A stretch of DNA of 64,000 nucleotides from assembly GCA_021202275.1 (NCBI GenBank), contig JAJQDI010000031.1, forward strand, positions 291,183-355,182. Reading direction: 5' to 3'. The stretch is from Bacteroides sp. Lineage in GTDB: Bacteria; Bacteroidota; Bacteroidia; Bacteroidales; Bacteroidaceae. Under the pieces are notes generated by a model. That model was given only the letters and a program-made list of their open reading frames with translations. It made no database searches and was not told where the DNA came from. Both the position numbers and the translations under genes were made by a program. Below are positions 18,436 to 26,354 of the stretch, one piece after another. The stretch's first letter is position 1; each line of letters starts with the position of its first letter.

Positions 18436-18831
18436 ATGGACCGTATCTTTCACGCGCGCACAGCCTGGTATCAATACCTGCTACTTATTCTGCTTACAGT
18501 CAATACCGTGTATTTCCTGTGGATACGTTCCATCGGGATAGCAGTTGTACTGGTGCTGCTGTTGGTTGTACTGATCGAGCAGATCATCCATACGACGCAT
18601 ACATTAACAACAGAAGGGCGACTGAAAGTTCATTACGGACGTTTCCGCCGGGAGAAAGAAGTCGCTCTTTCACAGATCCGCCGGATCACTCCGGTACGGA
18701 AACTCACTGTCGGTAGCTATTCCCTGGTGAGGTATCTCCTGGTAGAGTGTAAAGACGGCTCTCCTCTTTCGCTGATCCCGCGCAACGAGGAGGAGTTCCT
18801 GAAATGTATATATAAACAAATAAATACATAA
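18436..18831 (+). CDS. Membrane protein with PH-like domain
   Basis: The 131-residue protein has two hydrophobic helices near the N-terminus (YLLLILLTVNTVYFLWI and IAVVLVLLLVVLIEQII). A soluble C-terminal domain follows with the pattern of bacterial PH-like domains (TLTTEGRLKVHYGRFRREKEVALSQIRRI). Such small proteins are common in Bacteroidetes and have no known function. The following lpdA gene starts 21 bases later, so the two may share a transcript. A second frame over the same stretch (18408-18716) is less likely because it lacks a coherent fold. Confidence 0.75.
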   Translation: MDRIFHARTAWYQYLLLILLTVNTVYFLWIRSIGIAVVLVLLLVVLIEQIIHTTHTLTTEGRLKVHYGRFRREKEVALSQIRRITPVRKLTVGSYSLVRYLLVECKDGSPLSLIPRNEEEFLKCIYKQINT

Positions 18832-18852
18832 ATCTGATTCCCTTGTAACTCT

Positions 18853-20220
18853 ATGAATTACCAAGTAGCTATTATCGGTGCCGGTCCGGCCGGATATACC
18901 GCAGCGGAGGCAGCTGCCAGAGCCGGACTATCTGTAGTCCTTTTTGAGAAGAACAACCTGGGCGGAGTGTGCCTCAACGAAGGGTGTATCCCTACCAAAA
19001 CCCTTTTGTACGCGGCCAAGACCTACGATGCTGCCCGGCATGCCTCCAAATACGGGATCAATGCCGGGCAAGTCTCTTTCGACCTGCCTAAGATCATCTC
19101 CCGCAAAACCAGAGTGGTGCGCAAACTGGTACTGGGTATCAAAGCCCGCCTCGCTGCGTGCGGGGTAGAGTTGGTGACGGGGGCGGCTACCCTCACCGAT
19201 GCGCATACCCTTGTTTGCAACGACCAGACATATACATTTGAGAACCTGATCCTGTGTACAGGCTCCGAACCCTTTATTCCTCCGGTACGGGGACTGGATC
19301 AGGTACCGTACTGGACCCATCGGGAGGCTTTGGATGCGAAAACGTTGCCGGCTTCGATCGTGGTATTGGGTGGAGGCGTGATCGGTATGGAGTTTGCTGC
19401 TTACCTCAACGCGTTGCAGGTAAAGGTTGCTGTAGTAGAGATGTTTGACGAGATCTTGGGAGGTATGGATCGGGAACTTTCCGGATTGTTGCGTCAGGAA
19501 TATACCAAACGGGGAGTAGAGTTCCGGTTGCAGACGCGGGCGGTTTCTGTGTCCGCGACCAACGAAGAGGGAGGCATACGGATGGAGGTGAGCGGACCCG
19601 AAGGAGAAGCTGTACTCGAAGCAGATTGTTTGTTAGTAAGTGCAGGACGTGTTCCGGTGACCAAAGGCCTGGGGGTAGAAGTGCTGGATCTGGCACATAC
19701 CGGACAGGGCCGTATCCGGGTAGATGCCACCATGCGCAGTTCACAGCCACACATCTATATCTGTGGAGATATGAACGGACGTTCGTTGCTGGCTCATACG
19801 GCAGTGCGGGAAGCGGAAGTAGCCGTACATGCTATTTTAGACAAGCAGGACTGTATGAGTTACCGCGCCATTCCGGGGGTGGTATATACACAACCCGAAT
19901 TTGCCGGAGTGGGAGCTACGGAAGAGAGGTTGCAAGCCGAAGGGATAGAACATCAATCAGTGAAACTGCCTATGAGCTACTCCGGTCGTTTTGTAGCGGA
20001 GAACGAAGGGGTGAATGGGGTGTGTAAGTTGTTGATTGGTACGGATGGAAAGATCCTGGGAGCCCATGTGCTGGGCAATCCGGCTTCAGAAATCATCGCG
20101 CAGGCCGGTATGGCGATAGAACTGGGTCTCACTGCAGAAGCCTGGCGAAAACTGGTGATAGCCCATCCTACGGTAGGAGAGGTGTTTAAAGAAGCATTGG
20201 GTCAATGTACGATTTACTAA
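18853..20220 (+). CDS. lpdA: Dihydrolipoyl dehydrogenase
   Basis: The 455-residue protein is a flavin disulfide oxidoreductase. It has the FAD motif IIGAGPAGYTAAEAAARAG, the redox pair Cys40 and Cys45 in GGVCLNEGCIPTK, an NAD-binding motif VLGGGVIGMEFAAYL, and the C-terminal AHPTVGE with the catalytic His-Glu. It reoxidises lipoyl groups of 2-oxoacid dehydrogenases or the glycine cleavage H protein. None of those partner genes is in the window, so it may serve a complex encoded elsewhere. Its length and all key residues are normal. Confidence 0.93.
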   Translation: MNYQVAIIGAGPAGYTAAEAAARAGLSVVLFEKNNLGGVCLNEGCIPTKTLLYAAKTYDAARHASKYGINAGQVSFDLPKIISRKTRVVRKLVLGIKARLAACGVELVTGAATLTDAHTLVCNDQTYTFENLILCTGSEPFIPPVRGLDQVPYWTHREALDAKTLPASIVVLGGGVIGMEFAAYLNALQVKVAVVEMFDEILGGMDRELSGLLRQEYTKRGVEFRLQTRAVSVSATNEEGGIRMEVSGPEGEAVLEADCLLVSAGRVPVTKGLGVEVLDLAHTGQGRIRVDATMRSSQPHIYICGDMNGRSLLAHTAVREAEVAVHAILDKQDCMSYRAIPGVVYTQPEFAGVGATEERLQAEGIEHQSVKLPMSYSGRFVAENEGVNGVCKLLIGTDGKILGAHVLGNPASEIIAQAGMAIELGLTAEAWRKLVIAHPTVGEVFKEALGQCTIY

Positions 20221-20269
20221 TTTACAATTGAAGAAGTCAATTCTATCATACAAACACAGAAATAAAAAG

Positions 20270-21679
20270 ATGATAAACAAAACAATCTGTTTGCTGGTAT
20301 GCCTGTGGTGGCTTGCACCGGCAACCTGGGGCCAGTCCGAAGATCTGGCCGGAAAAATAGAAGCATTGATCGCGGAAAAACTAGACGAATATTCCGATGT
20401 GGGTATATCCGTCTACGATCTGACCGCGCAACAGCCCGTTTATAATTACCGGGGCGAGAAATTGTGCCGGCCGGCGTCGACCATGAAGCTGCTGACTACC
20501 GTTGCCGCTATCTCGCGTCCCGAAGCCAATGATCCCTTTCGCACGGAGGTATGGTACAAAGGAACGATCGAACATGATACGCTCTGGGGAGATCTGTATG
20601 TGGTAGGAGGTTTTGACCCGGAGTTTGACGATACCGGGTTAAAGGCATTGACAGATGCGGTGATCACGTTGCCTTTCTCTGTGATTGACGGGTATGTCTA
20701 TGGAGATGTATCCATGAAAGATTCTGTCTATTTCGGTTCGGGCTGGGCCTGGGACGATAATCCCTATTATTACCATCCCTATCTCTCTCCGTTGATGCTT
20801 CACAAAGGCTACATACGGGTGACTGCTACCCCCGGTGAGCGGGGAGACACTGCCCGGTTGGAGTGTGAACCGGCTTCTACCTACTATACCGTGACCAATG
20901 AGACCAAAAGCCGTACGAATTCCGCAGGTAAATTTATCGTTTCCCGTAACTGGCTGGAAAACGGAAATAACGTTATTGTCCAAGGGAATGTAGATACCCA
21001 AAGAAGCGGTACGGTGAATATCCATGATTCCGGACGTTTTTTTATGCATACTTTCCTGGATCGGTTGCAGGAGCAGGGTATGATCATTACCAAAGGCTAC
21101 GCGTTTGAAGAATTGATAAAAGACGATGCAGCTAAGCATATTACCACTTTTGAGTCGCCTGTGCAGACGGTGATCGGCGAAGTATTGAAGCGTAGCGATA
21201 ATCTGGGAGCGGAAGCTCTGCTCTATCGGGTGGCAGCGCAGGCTACCGGTAAGAAGCGGGTATCGGCCGAAGATGGATTGCAGCAGTTGTACGAGTTGGT
21301 GGAGAAGATCGGACACGAACCGGAGCGTTACCGGCTGGCCGACGGTTCGGGGCTTTCCGATTACAACTACCTCTCTCCGGATTTGTTGGTAGATCTGTTG
21401 AAATATAGTTACGGACACACCGATCTTTTCCAGAAATTGTACAAAGCCTTACCTATCGCGGGGATCGACGGTACATTGCGCAACCGTATGAAGAGTGGTA
21501 AGGCTTATAAGAACGTACACGCCAAGACCGGTTCCATCGGGGGCATCTTTACACTGGCCGGCTATCTGAAAACTTCCGACGGACATGAAGTGGCTTTTGC
21601 CATTATGAATCAGAATGTACGTTCCAGCACCAAAGCCCGGGATTTCCAGGATGCTGTCTGTGAACTGCTCTGTGAATAG
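20270..21679 (+). CDS. dacB: D-alanyl-D-alanine carboxypeptidase/endopeptidase, PBP4 type
   Basis: The 469-residue protein is a class C low-molecular-weight penicillin-binding protein of peptidase family S13. After a signal peptide (cut near ATWGQ) it shows the three active-site motifs: Ser70-T-M-Lys73, Ser309-D-N311, and Lys419-T-G421. It works in the periplasm on peptidoglycan, trimming D-Ala or cutting cross-links. The frame opens at 20228, but the ATG at 20270 gives the correct signal peptide and follows an AAAAAGA-like site. It is 50 bases from lpdA. Confidence 0.92.
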   Translation: MINKTICLLVCLWWLAPATWGQSEDLAGKIEALIAEKLDEYSDVGISVYDLTAQQPVYNYRGEKLCRPASTMKLLTTVAAISRPEANDPFRTEVWYKGTIEHDTLWGDLYVVGGFDPEFDDTGLKALTDAVITLPFSVIDGYVYGDVSMKDSVYFGSGWAWDDNPYYYHPYLSPLMLHKGYIRVTATPGERGDTARLECEPASTYYTVTNETKSRTNSAGKFIVSRNWLENGNNVIVQGNVDTQRSGTVNIHDSGRFFMHTFLDRLQEQGMIITKGYAFEELIKDDAAKHITTFESPVQTVIGEVLKRSDNLGAEALLYRVAAQATGKKRVSAEDGLQQLYELVEKIGHEPERYRLADGSGLSDYNYLSPDLLVDLLKYSYGHTDLFQKLYKALPIAGIDGTLRNRMKSGKAYKNVHAKTGSIGGIFTLAGYLKTSDGHEVAFAIMNQNVRSSTKARDFQDAVCELLCE

Positions 21680-21776
21680 ATTGTTATGACTTTTTTATAA
21701 ATTTGCTGGAATCTGTTTTTCAATATTCCAAAACCCGATCTGAAAAACAGACCAATTCCGGTAACCAAAATTTTAA

Positions 21777-21813
21777 AAATGGTAATCAATTCGGAATGGA
21801 TTGGTTACCATTT
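21777..21813. terminator. Hairpin after dacB
   Basis: A 14-base arm at 21777-21790 pairs with 21800-21813 with one G-U pair and a 9-base loop. It is about 100 bases after dacB. It lacks a strong T run, so its role as terminator is uncertain. Confidence 0.4.
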
Positions 21814-21904
21814 GACTGGTCTTTGTTGCATACCTGAATTCGGGAAGGAGAATATACTTCTTTCTAAATGTTGGGAAAAATGAATCTGTTACTGTCAGCA
21901 TTCA

Positions 21905-21937
21905 CTTGAGGAGACGAACGCCGTGCGTCTCCTCAAG
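21905..21937. repeat. Dispersed palindrome, GAGACGCACG family, copy 1
   Basis: A 16-base arm (one mismatch) ends in CTCCTCAAG and contains the GAGACG..CGTCTC core. It is followed by TATGTCCAACA, which also appears in altered form after the copy at 41052. Confidence 0.75.
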
Positions 21938-22053
21938 GTATGTCCAACATAAGTATCCTATTAGATTGCATCATTATAAGTAGGATAGATAATTTCCTGA
22001 AAAGGCTGAATCCCTGATACTATTTCATCTCTTTATTAAACTTGTTGTTTCGC

Positions 22054-22074
22054 GGAGACGCACGCCGTACGTCT
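22054..22074. repeat. Dispersed palindrome, GAGACGCACG family, copy 2
   Basis: The core GAGACGCACGCCGTACGTCT differs from the best copies at one or two positions. The long flanking arms of copy 1 are absent. Confidence 0.65.
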
Positions 22075-22148
22075 ATAGGTGGATACCGACAAAGGTTAAG
22101 ATATTTTTCTTTCCAATTGGAAACCTTTTTTCCTTTCTACAAGGATAT

Positions 22149-22187
22149 AAAAAAGCGGAGAACCCTACAGAGGTTCTCCGCTTTTTT
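22149..22187 (-). terminator. Terminator of the CoA-transferase operon
   Basis: A 16-bp stem (22149-22164 with 22172-22187) has A6 and T6 ends and a 7-base loop. It lies 20 bases beyond the minus-strand stop codon at 22208. Confidence 0.85.
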
Positions 22188-22207
22188 TATAAAAGAGGGA
22201 TTTGTAT

Positions 22208-23707
22208 TTATTTGGTATAATCTGCCCAGTTCACTTCACGCATATCACCTTTCTCGCTCAATGCCACATGCATACCCAGAGCGGCCTGCATAAAGTGTGG
22301 GGTCTGGTTCTTATTTCCTGCCAGTTTCAGGTAATCCCACAGCAGTTGTTTGTAATCCGGGTGAGCACAGTTCTCTATGATGGCTTCCGCGCGCTGTTTC
22401 GGACTTTTACCACGCAGGTCTGCAACGCCTTGTTCGGTGATCACAATGTTTACTGAGTGCTCGTTGTGGTCATGGTGAGATACCATCGGTACAATGGAAC
22501 TGATCTTACCCCCTTTGGCTATGGAAGGACAGGTAAAGATAGAGATATAAGCGTTGCGGGTAAAGTCGCCCGAGCCACCGATACCATTCATCATTTTTGT
22601 ACCGGTAATGTGAGTAGAGTTGATATTTCCATAGATATCCGCTTCGATGGCTGTATTGATAGATACAATACCCAACCGGCGGGCAACTTCCGGATGATTG
22701 GAGATCTCGGAGGGGCGCAGCACCAGTTTGTCGCGGAAGAAATCCATATCGTCATAGATACTGTCCAGACATTCGTTGGTCACACTCAGCGAGCAGGTGC
22801 TTCCGAACTTGATGCGTCCTTCACGCATGAGGCCGATCACGGAGTCCTGGATCACTTCGGTATACATCTGGAACGCCGGGATCGTCTTGTCACGTCCGAG
22901 CGCGCCTAATACCGCATTGGCTATATTACCTACACCCGACTGCAAAGGCAGGAAAGAGGCCGGAATGATGCCGCGACGCATATCCGCGGCCAGGAAGTCG
23001 GCCACATTCTGACCAATCTTGTCCGTTACAGGATCTGCTTCTGCGAAAGCGCGGGCTTCGTCTTTCAGGTGGGTTTCCACGATACCAATGATCTTTTTCG
23101 GATCTACCTGTACATACGGTTGGCCGATACGGTCATTGGGCTTGTAGATCGGTATTTCACGACGGTAAGGAGGATCGAGCGGTTCGTATACATCGTGTAG
23201 TCCCATCATGTTCTTGCTGTGAGCACTGTTGAGCTCCACGATGATGTGGTCTGCCTGATTACATACGGTAGGAGTGATACCACCCGCAGCGGTCAGATAG
23301 ATCTTACCATCCGGAGTTACTTCACATGCCTCTACAATGGCTACGCGTATTTTGCCCAGGAATCCGTAACGGATCTCCTGGGCCACTTGTGAGAGGTGAA
23401 TGTCGTTGTAGGCAATTTCACCATTGTTCACGGCTTTACGGAAATCTGAGTTTGTGGTGTAAGGAGCGCGGTAGCGGATCGCCTGGGCGCGCGTAAGCAC
23501 CCCGTCGCAGGAATCTCCCGTAGAAGCACCTGTCAATAGGCTGACCTGGAAAGGTCTACCGTTGCGGTGCTCTTCTTCTGCGATCTTTGCCAGCTCCATA
23601 GTTACGGCTTTCGGAGTACCCGCGGGAGTAAACCCGCTCAGTCCCAGGATATCGCCATCTTTTATAAAGCTTGCAGCTTCGGCTGCTGAAATGTAAGTAA
23701 ATGACAT
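22208..23707 (-). CDS. Acetyl-CoA hydrolase/succinate CoA-transferase family protein
   Basis: The 499-residue protein belongs to the class I CoA-transferases (acetyl-CoA hydrolase/transferase, Cat1/AarC type). The catalytic Glu284 lies in MYTEV, and the CoA/oxyanion loop is SGVGNIANAV. The usual length and the C-terminal GKISSIVPMVSHHDH are also present. It probably moves CoA between acetate, succinate or propionate during fermentation; the preferred acids cannot be set from sequence. It is preceded at 45 bases by a small membrane-anchored gene on the same strand and has a clear terminator. Confidence 0.92.
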   Translation of the reverse strand: MSFTYISAAEAASFIKDGDILGLSGFTPAGTPKAVTMELAKIAEEEHRNGRPFQVSLLTGASTGDSCDGVLTRAQAIRYRAPYTTNSDFRKAVNNGEIAYNDIHLSQVAQEIRYGFLGKIRVAIVEACEVTPDGKIYLTAAGGITPTVCNQADHIIVELNSAHSKNMMGLHDVYEPLDPPYRREIPIYKPNDRIGQPYVQVDPKKIIGIVETHLKDEARAFAEADPVTDKIGQNVADFLAADMRRGIIPASFLPLQSGVGNIANAVLGALGRDKTIPAFQMYTEVIQDSVIGLMREGRIKFGSTCSLSVTNECLDSIYDDMDFFRDKLVLRPSEISNHPEVARRLGIVSINTAIEADIYGNINSTHITGTKMMNGIGGSGDFTRNAYISIFTCPSIAKGGKISSIVPMVSHHDHNEHSVNIVITEQGVADLRGKSPKQRAEAIIENCAHPDYKQLLWDYLKLAGNKNQTPHFMQAALGMHVALSEKGDMREVNWADYTK

Positions 23708-23752
23708 AGTGTTATTAGTGTATTTTAATAGTTGACTCTTCTCTTACAGGTG

Positions 23753-24118
23753 TCAGTCGTATTTGCGTTTGAGTATTTCCGACCATACGATGGCTCTGCG
23801 GGCCTCTTCTACAGAATAAATTCCATAATCAGGTTCCTCTGTAGCCTCTGTCGGCAGAGCTTCGGGTGCTTTCCGGGCAGTTTGTGGTCTTGCGGTAGTG
23901 ATCCGTCCGGAAACATGGTTTTTACGTGCGGAAGTCTCCTGCGGATATAGCTCCCGGATCGTTTTCTCTTCTTCGTCCCACTCTTCGTATGCTTCCGGAT
24001 CGTATGATGGTGCCTGGACTTGTGCTTCTTCTGCTGCTTTACGGGCTTTGACTGCCTGACGGTAGATCATGAAGCATATAATACCCATGACCACTAAAAA
24101 CTTAAGTACTTCTTCCAT
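23753..24118 (-). CDS. Small membrane-anchored protein of unknown function
   Basis: The 121-residue protein begins with one hydrophobic helix (VLKFLVVMGIICFMIY). A charged, Pro/Glu-rich, probably disordered cytoplasmic tail follows, ending in a short conserved-looking helix (YSVEEARRAIVWSEILKRKYD). I do not recognise the family. It lies upstream of the CoA transferase by 45 bases and behind a good promoter, so they are likely cotranscribed. Confidence 0.7.
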   Translation of the reverse strand: MEEVLKFLVVMGIICFMIYRQAVKARKAAEEAQVQAPSYDPEAYEEWDEEEKTIRELYPQETSARKNHVSGRITTARPQTARKAPEALPTEATEEPDYGIYSVEEARRAIVWSEILKRKYD

Positions 24119-24133
24119 AATTCGTGGAAATTT

Positions 24134-24141
24134 TATTTTTG
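24134..24141 (+). promoter_or_regulatory. Candidate plus-strand -7 box before the leader hairpin
   Basis: TATTTTTG matches TAnnTTTG on the plus strand, next to the minus-strand promoter at 24147-24177. It could start a transcript through the leader peptide and hairpin toward miaB. Confidence 0.35.
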
Positions 24142-24146
24142 CCCGT

Positions 24147-24177
24147 CAAAGGTAGCTAATAAACAGAAGGAAACCAA
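24147..24177 (-). promoter_or_regulatory. Promoter of the CoA-transferase operon
   Basis: On the minus strand, TTG at 24177-24175 is followed after 20 bases by TACCTTTG at 24154-24147. This matches the Bacteroides -33/-7 layout. The -7 box ends about 29 bases before the ATG at 24118. Confidence 0.6.
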
Positions 24178-24188
24178 TAATTCAGATA

Positions 24189-24227
24189 TGAAAAAAGGGC
24201 AGCTTCACAGCTCCCCTTAATTTTTTT
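24189..24227 (+). promoter_or_regulatory. Possible attenuator with a 10-residue leader peptide
   Basis: A tiny frame at 24189-24221 encodes MKKGQLHSSP and stop. It overlaps a hairpin (24195-24204 with 24209-24218, one C-C mismatch) that is followed by seven T residues at 24221-24227. A short peptide overlapping a terminator-like hairpin is the layout of an attenuator. There is no proof of function. Confidence 0.35.
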
Positions 24228-24243
24228 AACCTAAACCTTAACT

Positions 24244-24345
24244 ATGAAAAAATCTAATGTTTCTTTTACCAGACAAAAATGTGAATTATTTCTAATATGG
24301 GCAAGTAATGCCCCCAAAAATGTTTCCTATTTTTGCATTAATTAA
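24244..24345 (+). CDS. Possible 33-residue small protein before miaB
   Basis: An ATG after AACCTTAACT opens a 33-residue frame (MKKSNVSFTRQKCELFLIWA, then NAPKNVSYFCIN). It has two Cys and no clear membrane helix. It has no recognised family. It lies between the leader hairpin and the miaB promoter. It may be a real small protein, a leader peptide, or chance. Confidence 0.3.
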   Translation: MKKSNVSFTRQKCELFLIWASNAPKNVSYFCIN

Positions 24346-24418
24346 CTATTTGGGCGTTTCTAAGAGTGATTCTGGTTAAAAAACAGACACAGAGCCCTGA
24401 TAATTGCTTCGGTTGACG

Positions 24419-24426
24419 TATCTTTG
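24419..24426 (+). promoter_or_regulatory. -7 box for miaB
   Basis: TATCTTTG matches TAnnTTTG and lies 30 bases before the miaB ATG. A second candidate, TATTTTTG, is at 24328-24335. Confidence 0.5.
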
Positions 24427-24456
24427 TGCACTTAATTTTCAAAATAAAATATTCCT

Positions 24457-25821
24457 ATGAACAAGGTAGCGGGAGCAGACTTTAAATCTGCAACTGTCGA
24501 AGACAAAAAACTATTTATAGAGACCTATGGCTGTCAGATGAATGTGGCAGACAGTGAGGTAGTGGCTTCAGTGATGCACATGGCGGGTTATTCGGTAACC
24601 GAACAGCTGGAAGAGGCGGATGCCGTATTTATGAATACATGTTCCATCCGGGAGAATGCCGAACAGAAGATATTCAACCGACTCGATTATTTCCATGCGA
24701 TGAGCAAGAAAAGAAAAGGGCTTATCGTGGGGGTGTTGGGGTGTATGGCAGAGCGTGTGAAAGAGGATCTGATCAAAAATCATCATGTAGATCTGGTGGT
24801 AGGCCCGGATGCTTATCTGAGCCTGCCCGAACTGATCGCTGCCGTGGAGGCGGGTGAAACGGCGATAGACGTGCAACTCTCCGCTACGGAAACCTACCGC
24901 GATGTGATCCCTACACGTATCTGCGGTAACCATATTTCCGGCTTTGTTTCTATCATGCGCGGATGCAACAATTTCTGTACCTATTGTATTGTGCCTTACA
25001 CCCGCGGACGCGAACGGAGCCGTGACCTGGAAAGTATACTTAATGAGGTGTCAGACCTGCAGCAAAAAGGTTATAAAGAGGTGACCCTGTTGGGGCAGAA
25101 TGTAAATTCTTACCTGTTGGAGCAGCCCGACGGAAACCGGATCCACTTTCCGGAACTGCTGCGTCGGGTAGCACTGCATGTGCCCGGCATGCGTGTCCGG
25201 TTCACTACTTCACATCCGAAAGATATGAGTGATGAGACGTTGCAGGTAATTGCCGACACCCCGAATATATGCAACCACATTCACCTGCCTGTACAAAGTG
25301 GCAGTTCGCGTATCCTGAAACTGATGAACCGCAGATATACACGGGAGTGGTATCTGGACAGAGTGGCGGCCATACGCCGGATGATCCCGGATTGCGGACT
25401 CAGCACCGATATATTCTCCGGCTTCCATTCGGAAACCCAGGAGGACCATCAGCTTTCCCTCTCTCTGATGGAAGCATGTGGCTTTGATGCCGCGTTTATG
25501 TTCAAATACTCCGAACGTCCTGGTACCTATGCTTCCAGACATCTGGAAGATAATGCTCCGGAAGAAGTAAAAGTGGCGCGGCTCAATGAGATCATAGCTT
25601 TACAGAACCGGTTGTCTGCCGAATCCAACCAACGTAGTATCGGAAAGACCTATGAAGTTTTAGTGGAAGGTGTATCCAAACGTTCGCGGGATCAGTTGTT
25701 CGGACGTACCCCACAGAATAAAGTAGTGGTTTTTGACCGGCAGGGATATAAAGTGGGCGACTTTGTAGAGGTCGAGATTCTCGAGGCGAGTTCAGCCACC
25801 TTGAAAGGCAAAGCCATTTGA
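24457..25821 (+). CDS. miaB: tRNA-2-methylthio-N6-dimethylallyladenosine synthase
   Basis: The 454-residue enzyme adds the methylthio group to i6A37 of tRNAs. The N-terminal domain carries the auxiliary cluster cysteines Cys26 (YGCQMN), Cys62 (CSIREN) and Cys96 (GCMAER). The radical SAM cluster is Cys170, Cys174 and Cys177 (GCNNFCTYC). A TRAM domain fills the C-terminus (about 390-454). The arginine-rich PYTRGRERSR after the cluster is typical for MiaB and separates it from RimO and MtaB. It follows a complex leader region and is followed by a 25-bp inverted repeat. Confidence 0.95.
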   Translation: MNKVAGADFKSATVEDKKLFIETYGCQMNVADSEVVASVMHMAGYSVTEQLEEADAVFMNTCSIRENAEQKIFNRLDYFHAMSKKRKGLIVGVLGCMAERVKEDLIKNHHVDLVVGPDAYLSLPELIAAVEAGETAIDVQLSATETYRDVIPTRICGNHISGFVSIMRGCNNFCTYCIVPYTRGRERSRDLESILNEVSDLQQKGYKEVTLLGQNVNSYLLEQPDGNRIHFPELLRRVALHVPGMRVRFTTSHPKDMSDETLQVIADTPNICNHIHLPVQSGSSRILKLMNRRYTREWYLDRVAAIRRMIPDCGLSTDIFSGFHSETQEDHQLSLSLMEACGFDAAFMFKYSERPGTYASRHLEDNAPEEVKVARLNEIIALQNRLSAESNQRSIGKTYEVLVEGVSKRSRDQLFGRTPQNKVVVFDRQGYKVGDFVEVEILEASSATLKGKAI

Positions 25822-25970
25822 TTTACGAATGGACGATTTACGATTTAAATTACATTTTACTTATTTATCAATCAGAAGTCAGAAGTAGACATATGTTTCT
25901 GTATGATTACCTAATGGATAAATCAATATCCTCTTTTGTATTCTCAATCGTAAATCGTCCATTCGTAAAT
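25821..25970. repeat. Long inverted repeat between miaB and the PspC gene (TTACGATT family)
   Basis: A perfect 25-base arm at 25821-25845 (containing GAATGGACGATT) is repeated inverted at 25946-25970. The roughly 100-base centre is AT-rich. The element closely resembles that at 2922-3045 and also sits between convergent genes. Confidence 0.8.
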
Positions 25971-25974
25971 AGTT

Positions 25975-26169
25975 TCAGCGTCTGGGTTCCGGCATAATGA
26001 TCCACAATAGAATGTAAACAAATCCTCCGGAGAACAGAGTGAAAAAAGTCAATAGGACGTATCCTATACGCACCCATGTGGGATCCCATCCGAAATATTC
26101 CGCAATTCCTCCGCAAACGCCTGCGAGCATGCGGTTCCCGGATCTGGTTAGTCTTTTGTGTTGGCTCAT
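25975..26169 (-). CDS. PspC-domain membrane protein
   Basis: The 64-residue protein is a stand-alone PspC domain. It has RLTRSGNRMLAGVCGGIAEYF followed by WDPTWVRIGYVLLTFF, and a hydrophobic helix ending IMPEP. PspC-like proteins take part in envelope stress responses in some bacteria; the role of the minimal form in Bacteroidetes is not known. A -7-like box, TATATTTG on the minus strand, lies at 26205-26198. The stop codon lies next to a long inverted repeat. Confidence 0.88.
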   Translation of the reverse strand: MSQHKRLTRSGNRMLAGVCGGIAEYFGWDPTWVRIGYVLLTFFTLFSGGFVYILLWIIMPEPRR

Positions 26170-26354
26170 ATCAAATAAAGTTAGATTGTATCTGAAACAA
26201 ATATAAGGTTTCTGGCAATGAGTTGTTCTGCAATATTATTAAAAGACCTTAAAGAAACTGGTTGCCATCGCATTTTATTTGTTTCTTTGCACCAAATTCG
26301 GGAATAAAGTGCCTGTATGGTATCTCCTCTTTGTTAGTTGTATGTACAAGGTCA

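Larger units (their letters stand above)
21680..22148. other. Intergenic region with hairpins and palindromes
   Basis: No convincing gene is seen between dacB and the CoA transferase. The stretch holds a 14-bp hairpin at 21777-21813, a near-perfect palindrome at 21905-21937, and a related palindrome at 22054-22074. The short open frame at 22042-22293 overlaps the convergent gene and has no recognisable content. Confidence 0.6.

Noticed and set aside
18408..18716. Alternative frame over the PH-like gene
   Set aside because: Its product is Arg/His/Ser rich and incoherent, while 18436-18831 gives helices and a known fold pattern.
21680..22207. Insertion sequence remnant after dacB
   Set aside because: Palindromes are present, but no transposase piece or flanking target duplication could be seen.
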